64,000 bases of DNA, taken from positions 1 to 64,000 of the forward strand of contig NZ_PTXN01000021.1 of the NCBI RefSeq assembly GCF_012726345.1, given 5' to 3'. Numbering within the stretch: position 1 is the stretch's first letter; each line of letters opens with the position of its first letter. This document shows positions 49,793 through 58,494 of the stretch, piece by piece. A program made the translations under genes and the position numbers. A model generated the notes under the pieces. The model was not told the origin of the DNA, made no database searches, and saw only the letters and a list, made by a program, of their open reading frames with translations. This DNA comes from Marinomonas sp. UCMA 3892. Its GTDB lineage: Bacteria; Pseudomonadota; Gammaproteobacteria; Pseudomonadales; Marinomonadaceae.

Positions 49793-50944
49793 ATGATGAA
49801 ATTATTATGCGTAGACAGCGAGCCAGTTTATCGCGAAATTATTTCTTTATGCGCAGAGAAAGAAGGTGTTGAAGTCAAGAGTGTAGCTAGTTATGAAGAG
49901 GCTATTCTTACATTTGAAAGCTACGCTCCCGATATAGTTACTCTTGATGTGATTGTAAAGGGCGGTAGTGGCTATGATTTAGTCCAAAAACTTAAAGCCT
50001 TGTCAGGTAACCGCTTTGTACCAATGATTTTTCTCGCATCTCATACAGCTGATTCAGTAATGGATAAGTGTTTTAAAGCTGGTGCAGATGACTTCATTCC
50101 CAAGCCATTTAATGAGGTACTTTTCAATATTCGACTCAAAACGCACATGCGTCATGTTGAGCTAATGAAGGAAATGTACCGAAAAAACAAAGCGCTGACT
50201 TACTATCAAAAGATGATAGAGCGAGAACATGAAATGGCCCATCATGTACTTGATCATATTCAAACTCGAAGTGAAAAAAACTCTGAACAAGTCGCCATAA
50301 CTAGGTTATCTGCAGCCAGCTTTAATGGTGATTTAGCCTTAGTAAAAACTCGCTCAGATGCTGCACGTCTCGTTTTTGTAGGAGATTTTACAGGACATGG
50401 CTTGCCGGCTTCTATTGGCGCTTTACCTGTCATGCAAACATTTTTTGATGCAGTTGATGATCTGGTCTGCGTAAATGAATTAGCAGTTCGAATTAATCGA
50501 ATACTGTTCAGTATCTTACCCGATTATATGTTTTGCGCTGGTTATCTCATTCTTATGACGCAAGAAGGTGAAATCACTTATTGGGGAGGAGGAATGCCTA
50601 ACGCTTTTATTAGACGCTCTAATGGTTTAGTAGACTACTTACACTCAAATCATATGCCGCTTGGTATTCTTTCTGCCAGTGAATTCGAGGCAGACTTACA
50701 AAATAATAAGTTAAACGCAGGAGATACCTTAGTTATTGTATCTGATGGGGTTTTAGAGCTTAAAAATTGCAGCGAAGAAATGCTTGGAGATAAAAAGGTC
50801 AAGAACCTTATATCGAACGCCTATGCTGAAAAAAGCCTAATTACTGCGCAACAAATCATAGAGCAGCAACTTGCTGAATATTTAGGTGAGTCAGAGCAAC
50901 TAGATGATATTACTCTCGTTGCTCTTAGGAGTCCTTGCTTATAA
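49793..50944 (+). CDS. Response regulator with PP2C (RsbU/SpoIIE) phosphatase domain
   Basis: A 383-aa protein. The receiver domain (about residues 1-120) has the aspartate in IVTLDVIVKGGSG, the lysine in FIPKPF and acidic residues near the start (CVDSEP). A helical linker (about 122-160) leads to a PP2C/SpoIIE phosphatase domain (about 175-380) with FVGDFTGHGLPASIGALPV, IVSDGVLE and LDDITLVAL metal-binding motifs. Phosphorylation of the receiver probably switches dephosphorylation of the STAS partner encoded 8 bp upstream. Relatives such as HsbR in Pseudomonas act in a partner switch for motility and biofilm; that enzyme also has a kinase part, missing here. Confidence 0.9.
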   Translation: MMKLLCVDSEPVYREIISLCAEKEGVEVKSVASYEEAILTFESYAPDIVTLDVIVKGGSGYDLVQKLKALSGNRFVPMIFLASHTADSVMDKCFKAGADDFIPKPFNEVLFNIRLKTHMRHVELMKEMYRKNKALTYYQKMIEREHEMAHHVLDHIQTRSEKNSEQVAITRLSAASFNGDLALVKTRSDAARLVFVGDFTGHGLPASIGALPVMQTFFDAVDDLVCVNELAVRINRILFSILPDYMFCAGYLILMTQEGEITYWGGGMPNAFIRRSNGLVDYLHSNHMPLGILSASEFEADLQNNKLNAGDTLVIVSDGVLELKNCSEEMLGDKKVKNLISNAYAEKSLITAQQIIEQQLAEYLGESEQLDDITLVALRSPCL

Positions 50945-50972
50945 TGGCAATATTACAAACAAGTCACTTCTA

Positions 50973-51617
50973 TTAAGACTTTTTACTACCTTTCTTCTTG
51001 TTCTTATTACTTTTTACTTTAGGTTGAACCTTTGGAAATGGTCGCTTTTCAGGTTCCGTACGCAAAACTAAAAACAAGTCTGTAACTACTTCTGGGATCT
51101 GTGCAATACATGAATTAGTTAGTTTTTCGCTTTCACGAATTTGAACAACTTCTTCATCATCAAATAAATCAGACGCAACCATAATTGGTAATAACAATTC
51201 GGCAACGACTTCTTCTTTCTCAGGCTCAAACCAATGACTCTCAGTCATGAACACACCTTCCATAAAACCAGTAGCCCATTCCTGCAATTCACTTAGTTCT
51301 TCTGGTGACGAGGCCATTTCAAGTTCGCAAGGCACCATGAATCCTTCTTCCGACTCTAACTCTTTTTGAATGTCGATAAAAAGCCGCGAGAGGTACTGAA
51401 GTATTTGCTTCTCTTGTTTTTCATTTTCAAATTGCGGTGTGTCTTCAAAAATAACAGGCAGCCACTTGTCTTCGGCTGTCAGAACAGGACAAATAGACAG
51501 TGCCGTTAAGAAGCCATGAGCCATAACAAAGTTCTGACATTCCTCATGAACTTGATCCGACTCCAAAAAATTTTCTAACGTCTCTAACTCAAGGTCATCA
51601 AGAGGTTGGTGTGCCAT
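50973..51617 (-). CDS. UPF0149/YecA-family protein
   Basis: A 214-aa acidic protein of the UPF0149 (YgfB/YecA) family: LDDLELETLENFLESD and MAHGFLTALSICP at the start, LQEWATGFMEGVF in the middle. The C-terminal tail is strongly basic (KVKSNKNKKKGSKK), in place of the SEC-C zinc motif some relatives carry. The function is unknown; family members associate with ribosomes or proteases. AGGGAAAC is a usable ribosome binding site. It converges on the phosphatase gene and diverges from recQ. Confidence 0.85.
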   Translation of the reverse strand: MAHQPLDDLELETLENFLESDQVHEECQNFVMAHGFLTALSICPVLTAEDKWLPVIFEDTPQFENEKQEKQILQYLSRLFIDIQKELESEEGFMVPCELEMASSPEELSELQEWATGFMEGVFMTESHWFEPEKEEVVAELLLPIMVASDLFDDEEVVQIRESEKLTNSCIAQIPEVVTDLFLVLRTEPEKRPFPKVQPKVKSNKNKKKGSKKS

Positions 51618-51713
51618 GTAAATGTTTCCCTAATACAAATTAAGTGACTGATTCTAGCGAAAAGAAGACGAAAAATCGATGCAGAAAGTGTTGTGTTAAG
51701 GGATAATTCGCAA

Positions 51714-53480
51714 ATGAATCTAAAGAAGCACACACTTTCACGTCTAGGCTATTCAGAATATCGCCCTTTGCAAGAACAGGCGATCGAGGCTTTGTGCGCA
51801 GGACGTGACGTTCTACTCGCAGCACCAACTGGTGGCGGAAAATCTTTGGTATACCAAGCGGCTGGACTTATACGAAATGGCGTTGCTGTGATTGTTAGTC
51901 CTTTACTATCTCTTATGTCACAGCAAGTAGAAGAATTAAACAAAAAAGGCATACGAGCCAAATTTCTTAACTCTACTTTGAATCCGGGCGAACAAGATGA
52001 TCTCATTTGGGCATTACGACATCAGCATATTGACTTACTTTACTTATCACCAGAAAAACTTGTTCAGTCTTCGGTCATAGGTTTTTTGCACAGTTTTGAT
52101 ATTTCGTTATTTGCCATTGATGAAGCCCATTGTATTTCCCAATGGGGAAATTTTTTCAGACCGGAATACAGCCAACTTGGGCAACTAAAACACTCATTTC
52201 CTGACGTTCCTATCATTGCTCTTACTGGTACAGTTGATCAAAAAACTATGGTGACGATTCAGGAGTCACTGCAACTTCATGATTGTCTGGTGTTACGTAA
52301 TAGCTTTGATCGCACCAATATTAAAATTCAGATAGCACAAAAAAGAAAAGCCAAACAACAGATTTTGTACTTTCTGCATCATGAGGTGCCAGGGGAAACA
52401 GGCATTATTTATTGCCGCTCACGAAAAAAAACCGAGGAGCTAGCTAGTTGGTTAAATGAACTTGGATTGCCAAGTTTAAGTTATCACGCAGCAATGTTAG
52501 ATGAAGATAAGCAACGAAATCACAAGATATTTGCTGAGCAGCAGGGCACCATAATGGTGGCAACCACTGCTTATGGTATGGGGATTGATATTGCTCATGT
52601 ACGATTTGTTGTTCACTTAGACTTACCAAGCAGTCCTGAGTCTTATTTTCAAGAAGTTGGGCGAGCGGGACGTGATGGAAAACCTGCGAAGTCTTTGTTG
52701 CTATATGGTTTGCAAGACATGCTTCAAGCACAGCAGATGGCCGCAATGCAGCCGTTAGCAGCAGAAAGAGAAATACAACATTTAAGCAGTTTGTTTCGTA
52801 TTTTAGAAGGGCGTGGCTGTAGAAGGCAAAATTTGCTAGCGCATTTTGATGAGAGTATTCCTGCTTGCCAGCATTGTGATCGATGTCTTTCCAACAAGTC
52901 TGAACAGAATATGACGATTGCCAGTCAGAAGCTTTTATCTCTTATTTATCACACAAAAGGACTTCAACCTTTTTCGCTACTTATCCAAATTCTACTTGGG
53001 AAGAAAAGCAAAGTTGTTTCGTCCATTGGGGCAGAGTCGTTACCATTATTTGGTAAAGGCAAAGAATTAAGTGAAGTGCAATGGAAATCAGTTATAAGAC
53101 ATTTAATTGCCTACGATTACATTACACTTGGAGCTCATGGTGTTTTTGCCGTACATATCAACGAGAAATCACGGAGTGTACTTCAAGGAAAAACACAAAT
53201 AATCATCCCTAGTGAACATTACTACCCAACCCTTCAAGAAGATCACCTTATAATAGACAGCATAAATTGGCATAAAATCTTGGCTTGGAAGTATAACTAC
53301 GGCAAAATTAACTTAAGTGATACCCAACTTAGGTTAATTTGTTTGCATAAGCCAAACTCGATTGCTTCATTGAGTCGCTTAACAGGTTTACCAAAAGAAA
53401 AAGTGGCTGATTTTGCTGAATCGCTCATTAGAATCATTCATGAGGTAGATTTAAAAGAGAACGTTGCATTATGCCCTTAA
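51714..53480 (+). CDS. recQ: ATP-dependent DNA helicase RecQ family
   Basis: A 588-aa helicase. APTGGGKSL (about residues 36-44) is Walker A and DEAHCISQWG (about 139-148) motif II. QEVGRAGRDG (about 317) is motif VI with the arginine finger. A zinc cluster follows (GCRRQNLL then CQHCDRC, about 377-400), then a winged helix; the C-terminus has an HRDC-like helical end. The ATG at 51714 follows AAGGG; a GTG 21 bp upstream is possible. The end overlaps the sprT-like gene by 10 bases, so the two are translated together. Confidence 0.88.
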   Translation: MNLKKHTLSRLGYSEYRPLQEQAIEALCAGRDVLLAAPTGGGKSLVYQAAGLIRNGVAVIVSPLLSLMSQQVEELNKKGIRAKFLNSTLNPGEQDDLIWALRHQHIDLLYLSPEKLVQSSVIGFLHSFDISLFAIDEAHCISQWGNFFRPEYSQLGQLKHSFPDVPIIALTGTVDQKTMVTIQESLQLHDCLVLRNSFDRTNIKIQIAQKRKAKQQILYFLHHEVPGETGIIYCRSRKKTEELASWLNELGLPSLSYHAAMLDEDKQRNHKIFAEQQGTIMVATTAYGMGIDIAHVRFVVHLDLPSSPESYFQEVGRAGRDGKPAKSLLLYGLQDMLQAQQMAAMQPLAAEREIQHLSSLFRILEGRGCRRQNLLAHFDESIPACQHCDRCLSNKSEQNMTIASQKLLSLIYHTKGLQPFSLLIQILLGKKSKVVSSIGAESLPLFGKGKELSEVQWKSVIRHLIAYDYITLGAHGVFAVHINEKSRSVLQGKTQIIIPSEHYYPTLQEDHLIIDSINWHKILAWKYNYGKINLSDTQLRLICLHKPNSIASLSRLTGLPKEKVADFAESLIRIIHEVDLKENVALCP

Positions 53481-53995
53481 CCTCTCGACAGTCGAGCGTA
53501 AACTACGATGAAGATGTGCTGAGCATCATTATTGAAAAAGCCGATCATTGCTTTGATAAAGCAGATGCGTTTTTTGGCAATAAATTTAAACGCTCGTCAT
53601 GTAATTTGAAGCAAAGAGGTAGGGCGGCAGGCACCGCTCACCTACAAAAAAATGAACTGCGATTCAACCACTTCATGTATCAACAAAACCCAGTTGAGTT
53701 TTTAGACACTGTAGTTCCGCATGAAGTTGCTCACATTATTGTATTTCAAATCTACGGTAATACGGTGAAACCTCATGGTAAAGAGTGGCAAGCTGTTATG
53801 CTTAAGGTATACGGTATCAGGCCCAATAGAACACATACCTTTGATGTTCCTCCGCAAAAACAAACCTATGAATACCACTGCTCCTGCCAAAAACATCAAT
53901 TCACTAAACAGCGTCACACCAGAGCTCAGCGGGGTGTTGAATACATCTGTAAAGGTTGTCGCTCAACGTTACAATTTATAAGCAAAAATAACTGA
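53471..53995 (+). CDS. sprT: SprT-like zinc metallopeptidase
   Basis: A 174-aa protein of the SprT/Spartan group. HEVAH (residues 84-88) is the zinc-binding and catalytic motif, with a third ligand in VKPHGKEW. A C-terminal zinc ribbon is visible (YHCSCQKHQF, then YICKGCRSTL). Eukaryotic Spartan proteases degrade DNA-protein crosslinks; a like role in bacteria is suspected but unproven. The gene overlaps recQ by 10 bases, and a joint role in repair is inferred from this. Confidence 0.9.
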   Translation: MPLTSRQSSVNYDEDVLSIIIEKADHCFDKADAFFGNKFKRSSCNLKQRGRAAGTAHLQKNELRFNHFMYQQNPVEFLDTVVPHEVAHIIVFQIYGNTVKPHGKEWQAVMLKVYGIRPNRTHTFDVPPQKQTYEYHCSCQKHQFTKQRHTRAQRGVEYICKGCRSTLQFISKNN

Positions 53996-54114
53996 TAATC
54001 TATAAAAACAGTGAAAAAGTGATTTTTTATACACTCTTGCCTTATATTATCCATTTTTGATGCGATAGCTTCATGCTTATAGTAATATAGGCGAGTTTTG
54101 TTTACAGCGTATAT

Positions 54115-54954
54115 ATGATGGATTTATCTACTCGACCTAAAGAAAAGTTAGAGCTAAACAAGCTCCAAAAACGCCTTCGCAGATTAACAGGCCAAGCTAT
54201 AGCTGACTTCAATATGATTGAAGATGGTGACAAAGTGATGGTGTGTTTATCTGGAGGCAAAGACTCTTACACTATGCTTGAAATTTTGCGGAACCTTCAG
54301 GCTAGCGCACCTATAAATTTCAGTATTGTTGCTGTAAATTTAGATCAGAAGCAACCTGGTTTCCCTGAGCATATCTTACCTGCTTATCTGGAAGAACTTG
54401 GTGTGGATTTTCATATTTTAGAACGCGATACTTACAGCATCGTAAAGGAAATTGTGCCAGAGGGAAAAACCACTTGTGGTTTATGTTCTCGCTTGCGCCG
54501 CGGTTCTCTATACGGTTTTGCAGAGGAAATTGGAGCGACTAAAATTGCACTTGGCCATCACAGAGATGACATTCTTGAAACTTTATTCTTGAATATGTTT
54601 TTTGGTGGTAAATTAAAGTCTATGCCACCAAAATTGTTAAGTGATGATGGTAAGCATATCGTTATCCGTCCTCTTGCTTACTGCAAAGAAGAAGATATCG
54701 AAGCCTTCTCTGTGATGAAGGAATATCCTATTATCCCTTGTAACCTTTGTGGCTCTCAGGAGAATTTACAAAGACAAGTCGTAAAAGACATGTTGCAAAA
54801 GTGGGAAAAAGAATTTCCAGGTAGAACCGAAAGTATGTTCTCTGCTATTCAAAATGTCGTACCATCGCATTTAGCAGATACAAAATTATTCGACTTTAAA
54901 GGGTTAAAACAGTCGCCTGCGGCCTTTGACCGATTAAATATTATTTCATTATAG
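54115..54954 (+). CDS. ttcA: tRNA 2-thiocytidine biosynthesis protein TtcA
   Basis: A 279-aa enzyme that makes 2-thiocytidine at tRNA position 32. LSGGKDSYTML (about residues 44-54) is the PP-loop. Two CxxC pairs (TCGLCSRLRRG and PCNLCGSQENLQ) hold the iron-sulfur cluster. GHHRDDILETLFLNMF is a further signature. Two adjacent ATGs occur at the start; the first is used here. Length is close to the usual size. The YfaZ-like gene follows after 10 bp. Confidence 0.95.
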   Translation: MMDLSTRPKEKLELNKLQKRLRRLTGQAIADFNMIEDGDKVMVCLSGGKDSYTMLEILRNLQASAPINFSIVAVNLDQKQPGFPEHILPAYLEELGVDFHILERDTYSIVKEIVPEGKTTCGLCSRLRRGSLYGFAEEIGATKIALGHHRDDILETLFLNMFFGGKLKSMPPKLLSDDGKHIVIRPLAYCKEEDIEAFSVMKEYPIIPCNLCGSQENLQRQVVKDMLQKWEKEFPGRTESMFSAIQNVVPSHLADTKLFDFKGLKQSPAAFDRLNIISL

Positions 54955-54964
54955 GATAATAGAA

Positions 54965-55528
54965 ATGAACCTAACGCATAAAGCTCTATTGTTAACCGCC
55001 GGTATTTTAGGGTCTTCTATCGTCAATGCATCATCCGCTGGAGTTAGTCTAACGAATGACACAGTAAAAGGTGATATTAACTTAAATATGGGGGCGTTCG
55101 GCGTTAATGGCGGCGTAACTCATAATGATGACAAAAACACTTCTACTGCACATATAGGCGTCACTGTTGAAGACTCAGATACTAGTGGACCGCTTCAAGC
55201 AGGTATTGGTATTAGACTATATGCTATCGATGCAGATTTAGACAAGAAGGACGACTTATCTGTTGCGCTCGCTTTAGGTGGTTGGTACCGATACACCTTA
55301 CCAGAAGCGAATCGAGTAAGCATTTATGGCTCTGTATATTACTCACCACAAGTACTATCTATTTCCAACTTAGATCATATGTACACTTATGAATTTCGCG
55401 CAGAATACATGACTATGCGCAATGCACGAGCGTTTGTTCGCTATGGCAAAACAGTGACTGTGTATGAAGATGATTCTCGTAAAGAAATTGACAAAGGTCT
55501 TTCTATTGGTGCAACAGTAGACTTTTAA
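54965..55528 (+). CDS. YfaZ-like outer-membrane protein
   Basis: A 187-aa protein with a signal peptide (about residues 1-22, ending VNA) and then alternating polar and hydrophobic strands, ending in phenylalanine (VDF), as outer-membrane barrels do. GGWYRYTLPEANRVSIYGSVYYSPQVLSISNLDHMYTYEFRAEY fits the YfaZ family. The function is unknown. It lies 10 bp after ttcA and carries a strong terminator behind it. Confidence 0.82.
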   Translation: MNLTHKALLLTAGILGSSIVNASSAGVSLTNDTVKGDINLNMGAFGVNGGVTHNDDKNTSTAHIGVTVEDSDTSGPLQAGIGIRLYAIDADLDKKDDLSVALALGGWYRYTLPEANRVSIYGSVYYSPQVLSISNLDHMYTYEFRAEYMTMRNARAFVRYGKTVTVYEDDSRKEIDKGLSIGATVDF

Positions 55529-55551
55529 TAGCGATAAACTGCTTATTGAAA

Positions 55552-55584
55552 AACAAAAAAGGTGGCTAAGCCACCTTTTTTGTT
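55552..55584. terminator. Bidirectional terminator between yfaZ-like gene and apt
   Basis: AACAAAAAAGGTGGC (55552-55566) pairs perfectly with GCCACCTTTTTTGTT (55570-55584) around TAA. It serves both converging genes. Confidence 0.88.
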
Positions 55585-55594
55585 AACTCAAATA

Positions 55595-56137
55595 TTACTC
55601 ACCGTCATAAGCACAAAGGCTGAAAACAGGTATATCACTATCTCTTAGTTTTTGACTTCCACCTAGATCTGGCAAATCTATAATAGCTGCCACTTCCTTG
55701 ATGCTCGCGCCTTGGCTGGTCAATAGTTCGATTGCAGCAAGTAGGGTGCCGCCCGTAGCGATCAAATCATCAAACAATAATACCTCATCACCCGCTTTCA
55801 CTGCACCTTCTTGGATCTCTAATTCAGCTTCGCCGTATTCCAAAGCATACTTTTGCGAAATAGTTTTTCCTGGAAGCTTGCCTTTTTTACGTACTAAAAT
55901 CAGCGGCTTTTGAAGTTCATAGGCTAAAACGGCAGCAATTAAAAAACCTCGAGCGTCAATGCAGGCTATATGAGTGATATCGGTTGCAATATAACGATGC
56001 ACATAGGCATCAACAACCATTCTCATGCCTTTAGGGTCGCTAAAAATGGGGGTAATGTCTCGAAAACTTATGCCTTGTTTTGGCCAATCTTCTATTGTTT
56101 GTATTAGTGATTTAACGTAAAAATCGTCGTACAGCAT
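55595..56137 (-). CDS. apt: Adenine phosphoribosyltransferase
   Basis: A 180-aa salvage enzyme joining adenine and PRPP to make AMP. VLLFDDLIATGGTLLAA (about residues 120-136) is the PRPP-binding motif. IACIDARGFLIAAVLAYEL and RKKGKLPGKTISQKYALEYG are typical Apt segments. The fnr gene lies 24 bp upstream on the same strand, so apt may be read from the same message; a connection in function is not expected. Confidence 0.95.
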   Translation of the reverse strand: MLYDDFYVKSLIQTIEDWPKQGISFRDITPIFSDPKGMRMVVDAYVHRYIATDITHIACIDARGFLIAAVLAYELQKPLILVRKKGKLPGKTISQKYALEYGEAELEIQEGAVKAGDEVLLFDDLIATGGTLLAAIELLTSQGASIKEVAAIIDLPDLGGSQKLRDSDIPVFSLCAYDGE

Positions 56138-56161
56138 GCCTGTTGGGCCTCATCATATCAA

Positions 56162-56923
56162 TCAAATGTGGGCAATTTTACCACAATCACTAGCAACCCC
56201 AACGAGTTTTTGCATTTCTGGGAAATCAATTATCTCTATTTCTTTACCATCAACATGTATTAATTCGTTCTTTTGGAAGCGAGTAATGACACGGCTAACC
56301 GTTTCAACTGCTAAGCCAAGGTAGTTGCCGATTTCACCGCGCGACATAGATAAGCGGAAAGAGCTCGCAGAGTAACCGCGTTTTTTAAATCGATTGGATA
56401 AATTCAGAAGGAAAGAAGCCACTTTCTCATCAGCATTCTTTTTCCCTAACAACACCATCATCTGTTGGTCGTCGGATATTTTACGGCTCATCACTTTAAA
56501 TATCTGATGTTTCAAAGAAGGTATATGAGAAGACAATTCTTCAAGATGACTAAATGGAATCTCACACACTGTTGTTGTTTCCAGCGCCTTTGCAGAAACA
56601 GGGTAGACGCTTGAATCTATTCCGCTTAAACCAACTAATTCACTAGGGCAGTAAAAGCCTGTAATTTGCTCTTCGCCGACGGACGTAATATTAAATGTTT
56701 TTAAAGTGCCAGAACGTACAGCATAAACTGAATCAAACGCTTCACCTTGGCGAAACAAAAATTCGCCCTTTTTTAGTGGTTTCTTACGCTCAATTATTTG
56801 ATCTAATTTATTAATATCTTCATCAGCTAATGCTATTGGAAGGCAAAGAGCACTTAAGCTACAGTTTTGGCATTGCGAAGTAAGCGTACTGTTGAATCGT
56901 GACTGTGTGTGTGTCAATGACAT
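56162..56923 (-). CDS. fnr: Oxygen-sensing Fnr/Anr-type regulator
   Basis: A 253-aa CRP/FNR-family regulator. The four cysteines that hold the oxygen-labile 4Fe-4S cluster are at C18, C21, C27 and C120, the FNR layout. The cyclic-nucleotide-like fold is about residues 40-150; the recognition helix is in MSRGEIGNYLGLAVETVSRVITRFQ with the E--SR contact residues. It switches anaerobic genes on. It lies 21 bp behind hemN on the same strand, whose promoter carries a Fnr/Anr box, so Fnr probably raises its own expression without oxygen. Confidence 0.96.
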   Translation of the reverse strand: MSLTHTQSRFNSTLTSQCQNCSLSALCLPIALADEDINKLDQIIERKKPLKKGEFLFRQGEAFDSVYAVRSGTLKTFNITSVGEEQITGFYCPSELVGLSGIDSSVYPVSAKALETTTVCEIPFSHLEELSSHIPSLKHQIFKVMSRKISDDQQMMVLLGKKNADEKVASFLLNLSNRFKKRGYSASSFRLSMSRGEIGNYLGLAVETVSRVITRFQKNELIHVDGKEIEIIDFPEMQKLVGVASDCGKIAHI

Positions 56924-56944
56924 GTGAATCTCCCTGATCTCGAT

Positions 56945-58315
56945 CTATATAACTTTTGAGTATTTTATGGTGCCGTTTAGGTATTTATCAAAAACCATAC
57001 AAATACAGCGAATTAATAATCTACCACGCTCTGTAACTTTAATAGTGGTCTGCATTCCACTACGATCAATATCTAACATACCATCTTTAGTCATGGGAGT
57101 TAGATTTTCCATCTCTTCAGAAAAGTACTCGAAGAAGCGAATATTATATTTTTGCTCAATAGTAGCAGTATTCAACTCAAATTGTGAAATTAGCGTCATT
57201 ATAACTTGATGTCGAATTCTGTCATCTAGATCACTAATATAACCTTTTGCTATCGCTAATTGACCTCTCTCAATACTACTCCTATAAATTGATAAGTCAG
57301 TATGGTTCTGGATATAAACGCCATTTAAATCACTAATAGCAGATACCCCAAATGCTACTAAATCTGTGCCAGCATGTGTTGTATAGCCCTGAAAATTACG
57401 CTGTAGCTTGCCTTGTTTTTGGGCTATTGCCAAGCTATCCGTGGGTTTTGCAAAATGATCCATGCCGATATAGTCATAACCAGCAGCAATCAAATACTCA
57501 ATACTCATCTTCAACAAATTTAGTTTCATGCTTGATATAGGCAAGCTATCACCTGAAATCCGTCTCTGAGCACGAAATCGATCAGGTAAATGAGCGTAAT
57601 TAAAAAGTGAAATTCGCTCTGGTGATAACGCAATCACTTGCGCCAAAGTCTCCCTAAAACCTTCTATAGATTGATAAGGTAAGCCATAAATCAGGTCAAA
57701 GTTAATTGACTTGATACCTAATTCCCGAGCATCTGTTACTAGATCAGTAACCATTTGGACGGGTTGAACACGGTGGATGGCTTCTTGTACCTTGATATCA
57801 AAGTCCTGTACGCCAATACTAATTCGGTTAATTCCTTTTTTAGTTAACAACTCCAGCTTAGATCGACTTATTTCTCTAGGGTCTATTTCAATGCTGTAAT
57901 CTTGCGTTCCGTCATTAATTAAATTGAAGTGTTGTTGAATGTTTTCAAACAATACTTCAATTAATTCTTCGGTTAAAAAAGTAGGGGTGCCACCACCAAA
58001 ATGTAACTGCGTAACTTCTCTTGAGTGATCAAGCATGAGGCTGCGTAATCTCATTTCTTCGCCCAGTAGCTCTACGTATTCAGCACCTTTATCGTACTGC
58101 TTAGTCACAATCTTATTACAGGCGCAGTAGTAACAAAGGTGAGCGCAAAACGGAATATGAAAATACAAGCTAAGAGGGGCTTCGGAAGGCGTTAACATCT
58201 TATCAATAAGCGCAATTTTACTAATGCTTGAGTCAAATTGCGGTGCCGTTGGGTAAGATGTATAACGAGGCCCAGATAGGTCGTACTTAGCGATAAGTGA
58301 AGAATCCCAAATCAT
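56945..58315 (-). CDS. hemN: Oxygen-independent coproporphyrinogen III dehydrogenase
   Basis: A 456-aa radical SAM enzyme making protoporphyrinogen IX in haem synthesis without oxygen. HIPFCAHLCYYCACN holds the CxxxCxxC cluster motif (C57, C61, C64) plus C66, which marks true HemN. YTSYPTAPQF and LHFGGGTPTFL are further signatures. Length equals E. coli HemN (457 aa) within one residue. A Fnr/Anr box is centred about 64 bp before the start. The pair hemN-fnr is common in gammaproteobacteria. Confidence 0.96.
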   Translation of the reverse strand: MIWDSSLIAKYDLSGPRYTSYPTAPQFDSSISKIALIDKMLTPSEAPLSLYFHIPFCAHLCYYCACNKIVTKQYDKGAEYVELLGEEMRLRSLMLDHSREVTQLHFGGGTPTFLTEELIEVLFENIQQHFNLINDGTQDYSIEIDPREISRSKLELLTKKGINRISIGVQDFDIKVQEAIHRVQPVQMVTDLVTDARELGIKSINFDLIYGLPYQSIEGFRETLAQVIALSPERISLFNYAHLPDRFRAQRRISGDSLPISSMKLNLLKMSIEYLIAAGYDYIGMDHFAKPTDSLAIAQKQGKLQRNFQGYTTHAGTDLVAFGVSAISDLNGVYIQNHTDLSIYRSSIERGQLAIAKGYISDLDDRIRHQVIMTLISQFELNTATIEQKYNIRFFEYFSEEMENLTPMTKDGMLDIDRSGMQTTIKVTERGRLLIRCICMVFDKYLNGTIKYSKVI

Positions 58316-58372
58316 GATGTGTTCCTATTAAAATTTCTAATAGGAGTTTACACTTTAGTGGAAAGCCATTTG

Positions 58373-58386
58373 CTGACCCAGATCAA
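58373..58386 (-). promoter_or_regulatory. Fnr/Anr box upstream of hemN
   Basis: Minus strand reads TTGATCTGGGTCAG, matching TTGAT-N4-(A/G)TCAA at all but the last base. Its centre is about 64 bp before the hemN ATG, a good place for activation. The hemN promoter itself was not resolved. Confidence 0.7.
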
Positions 58387-58494
58387 GGATTTCCATACTG
58401 CAAATAAAAGCTTTCTCTGTGTTGTTAGTAATAATACATCTAGCAAGGTTCTAACCATCGATCTAATCTGGTCTAATAGCGTTTTTTGAAAATT

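Noticed and set aside
51714..53995. recQ-sprT as effector genes of the SMC operon in place of jetD
   Set aside because: They are separated from mksB by five genes on both strands, and neither protein resembles JetD; both are common repair proteins.
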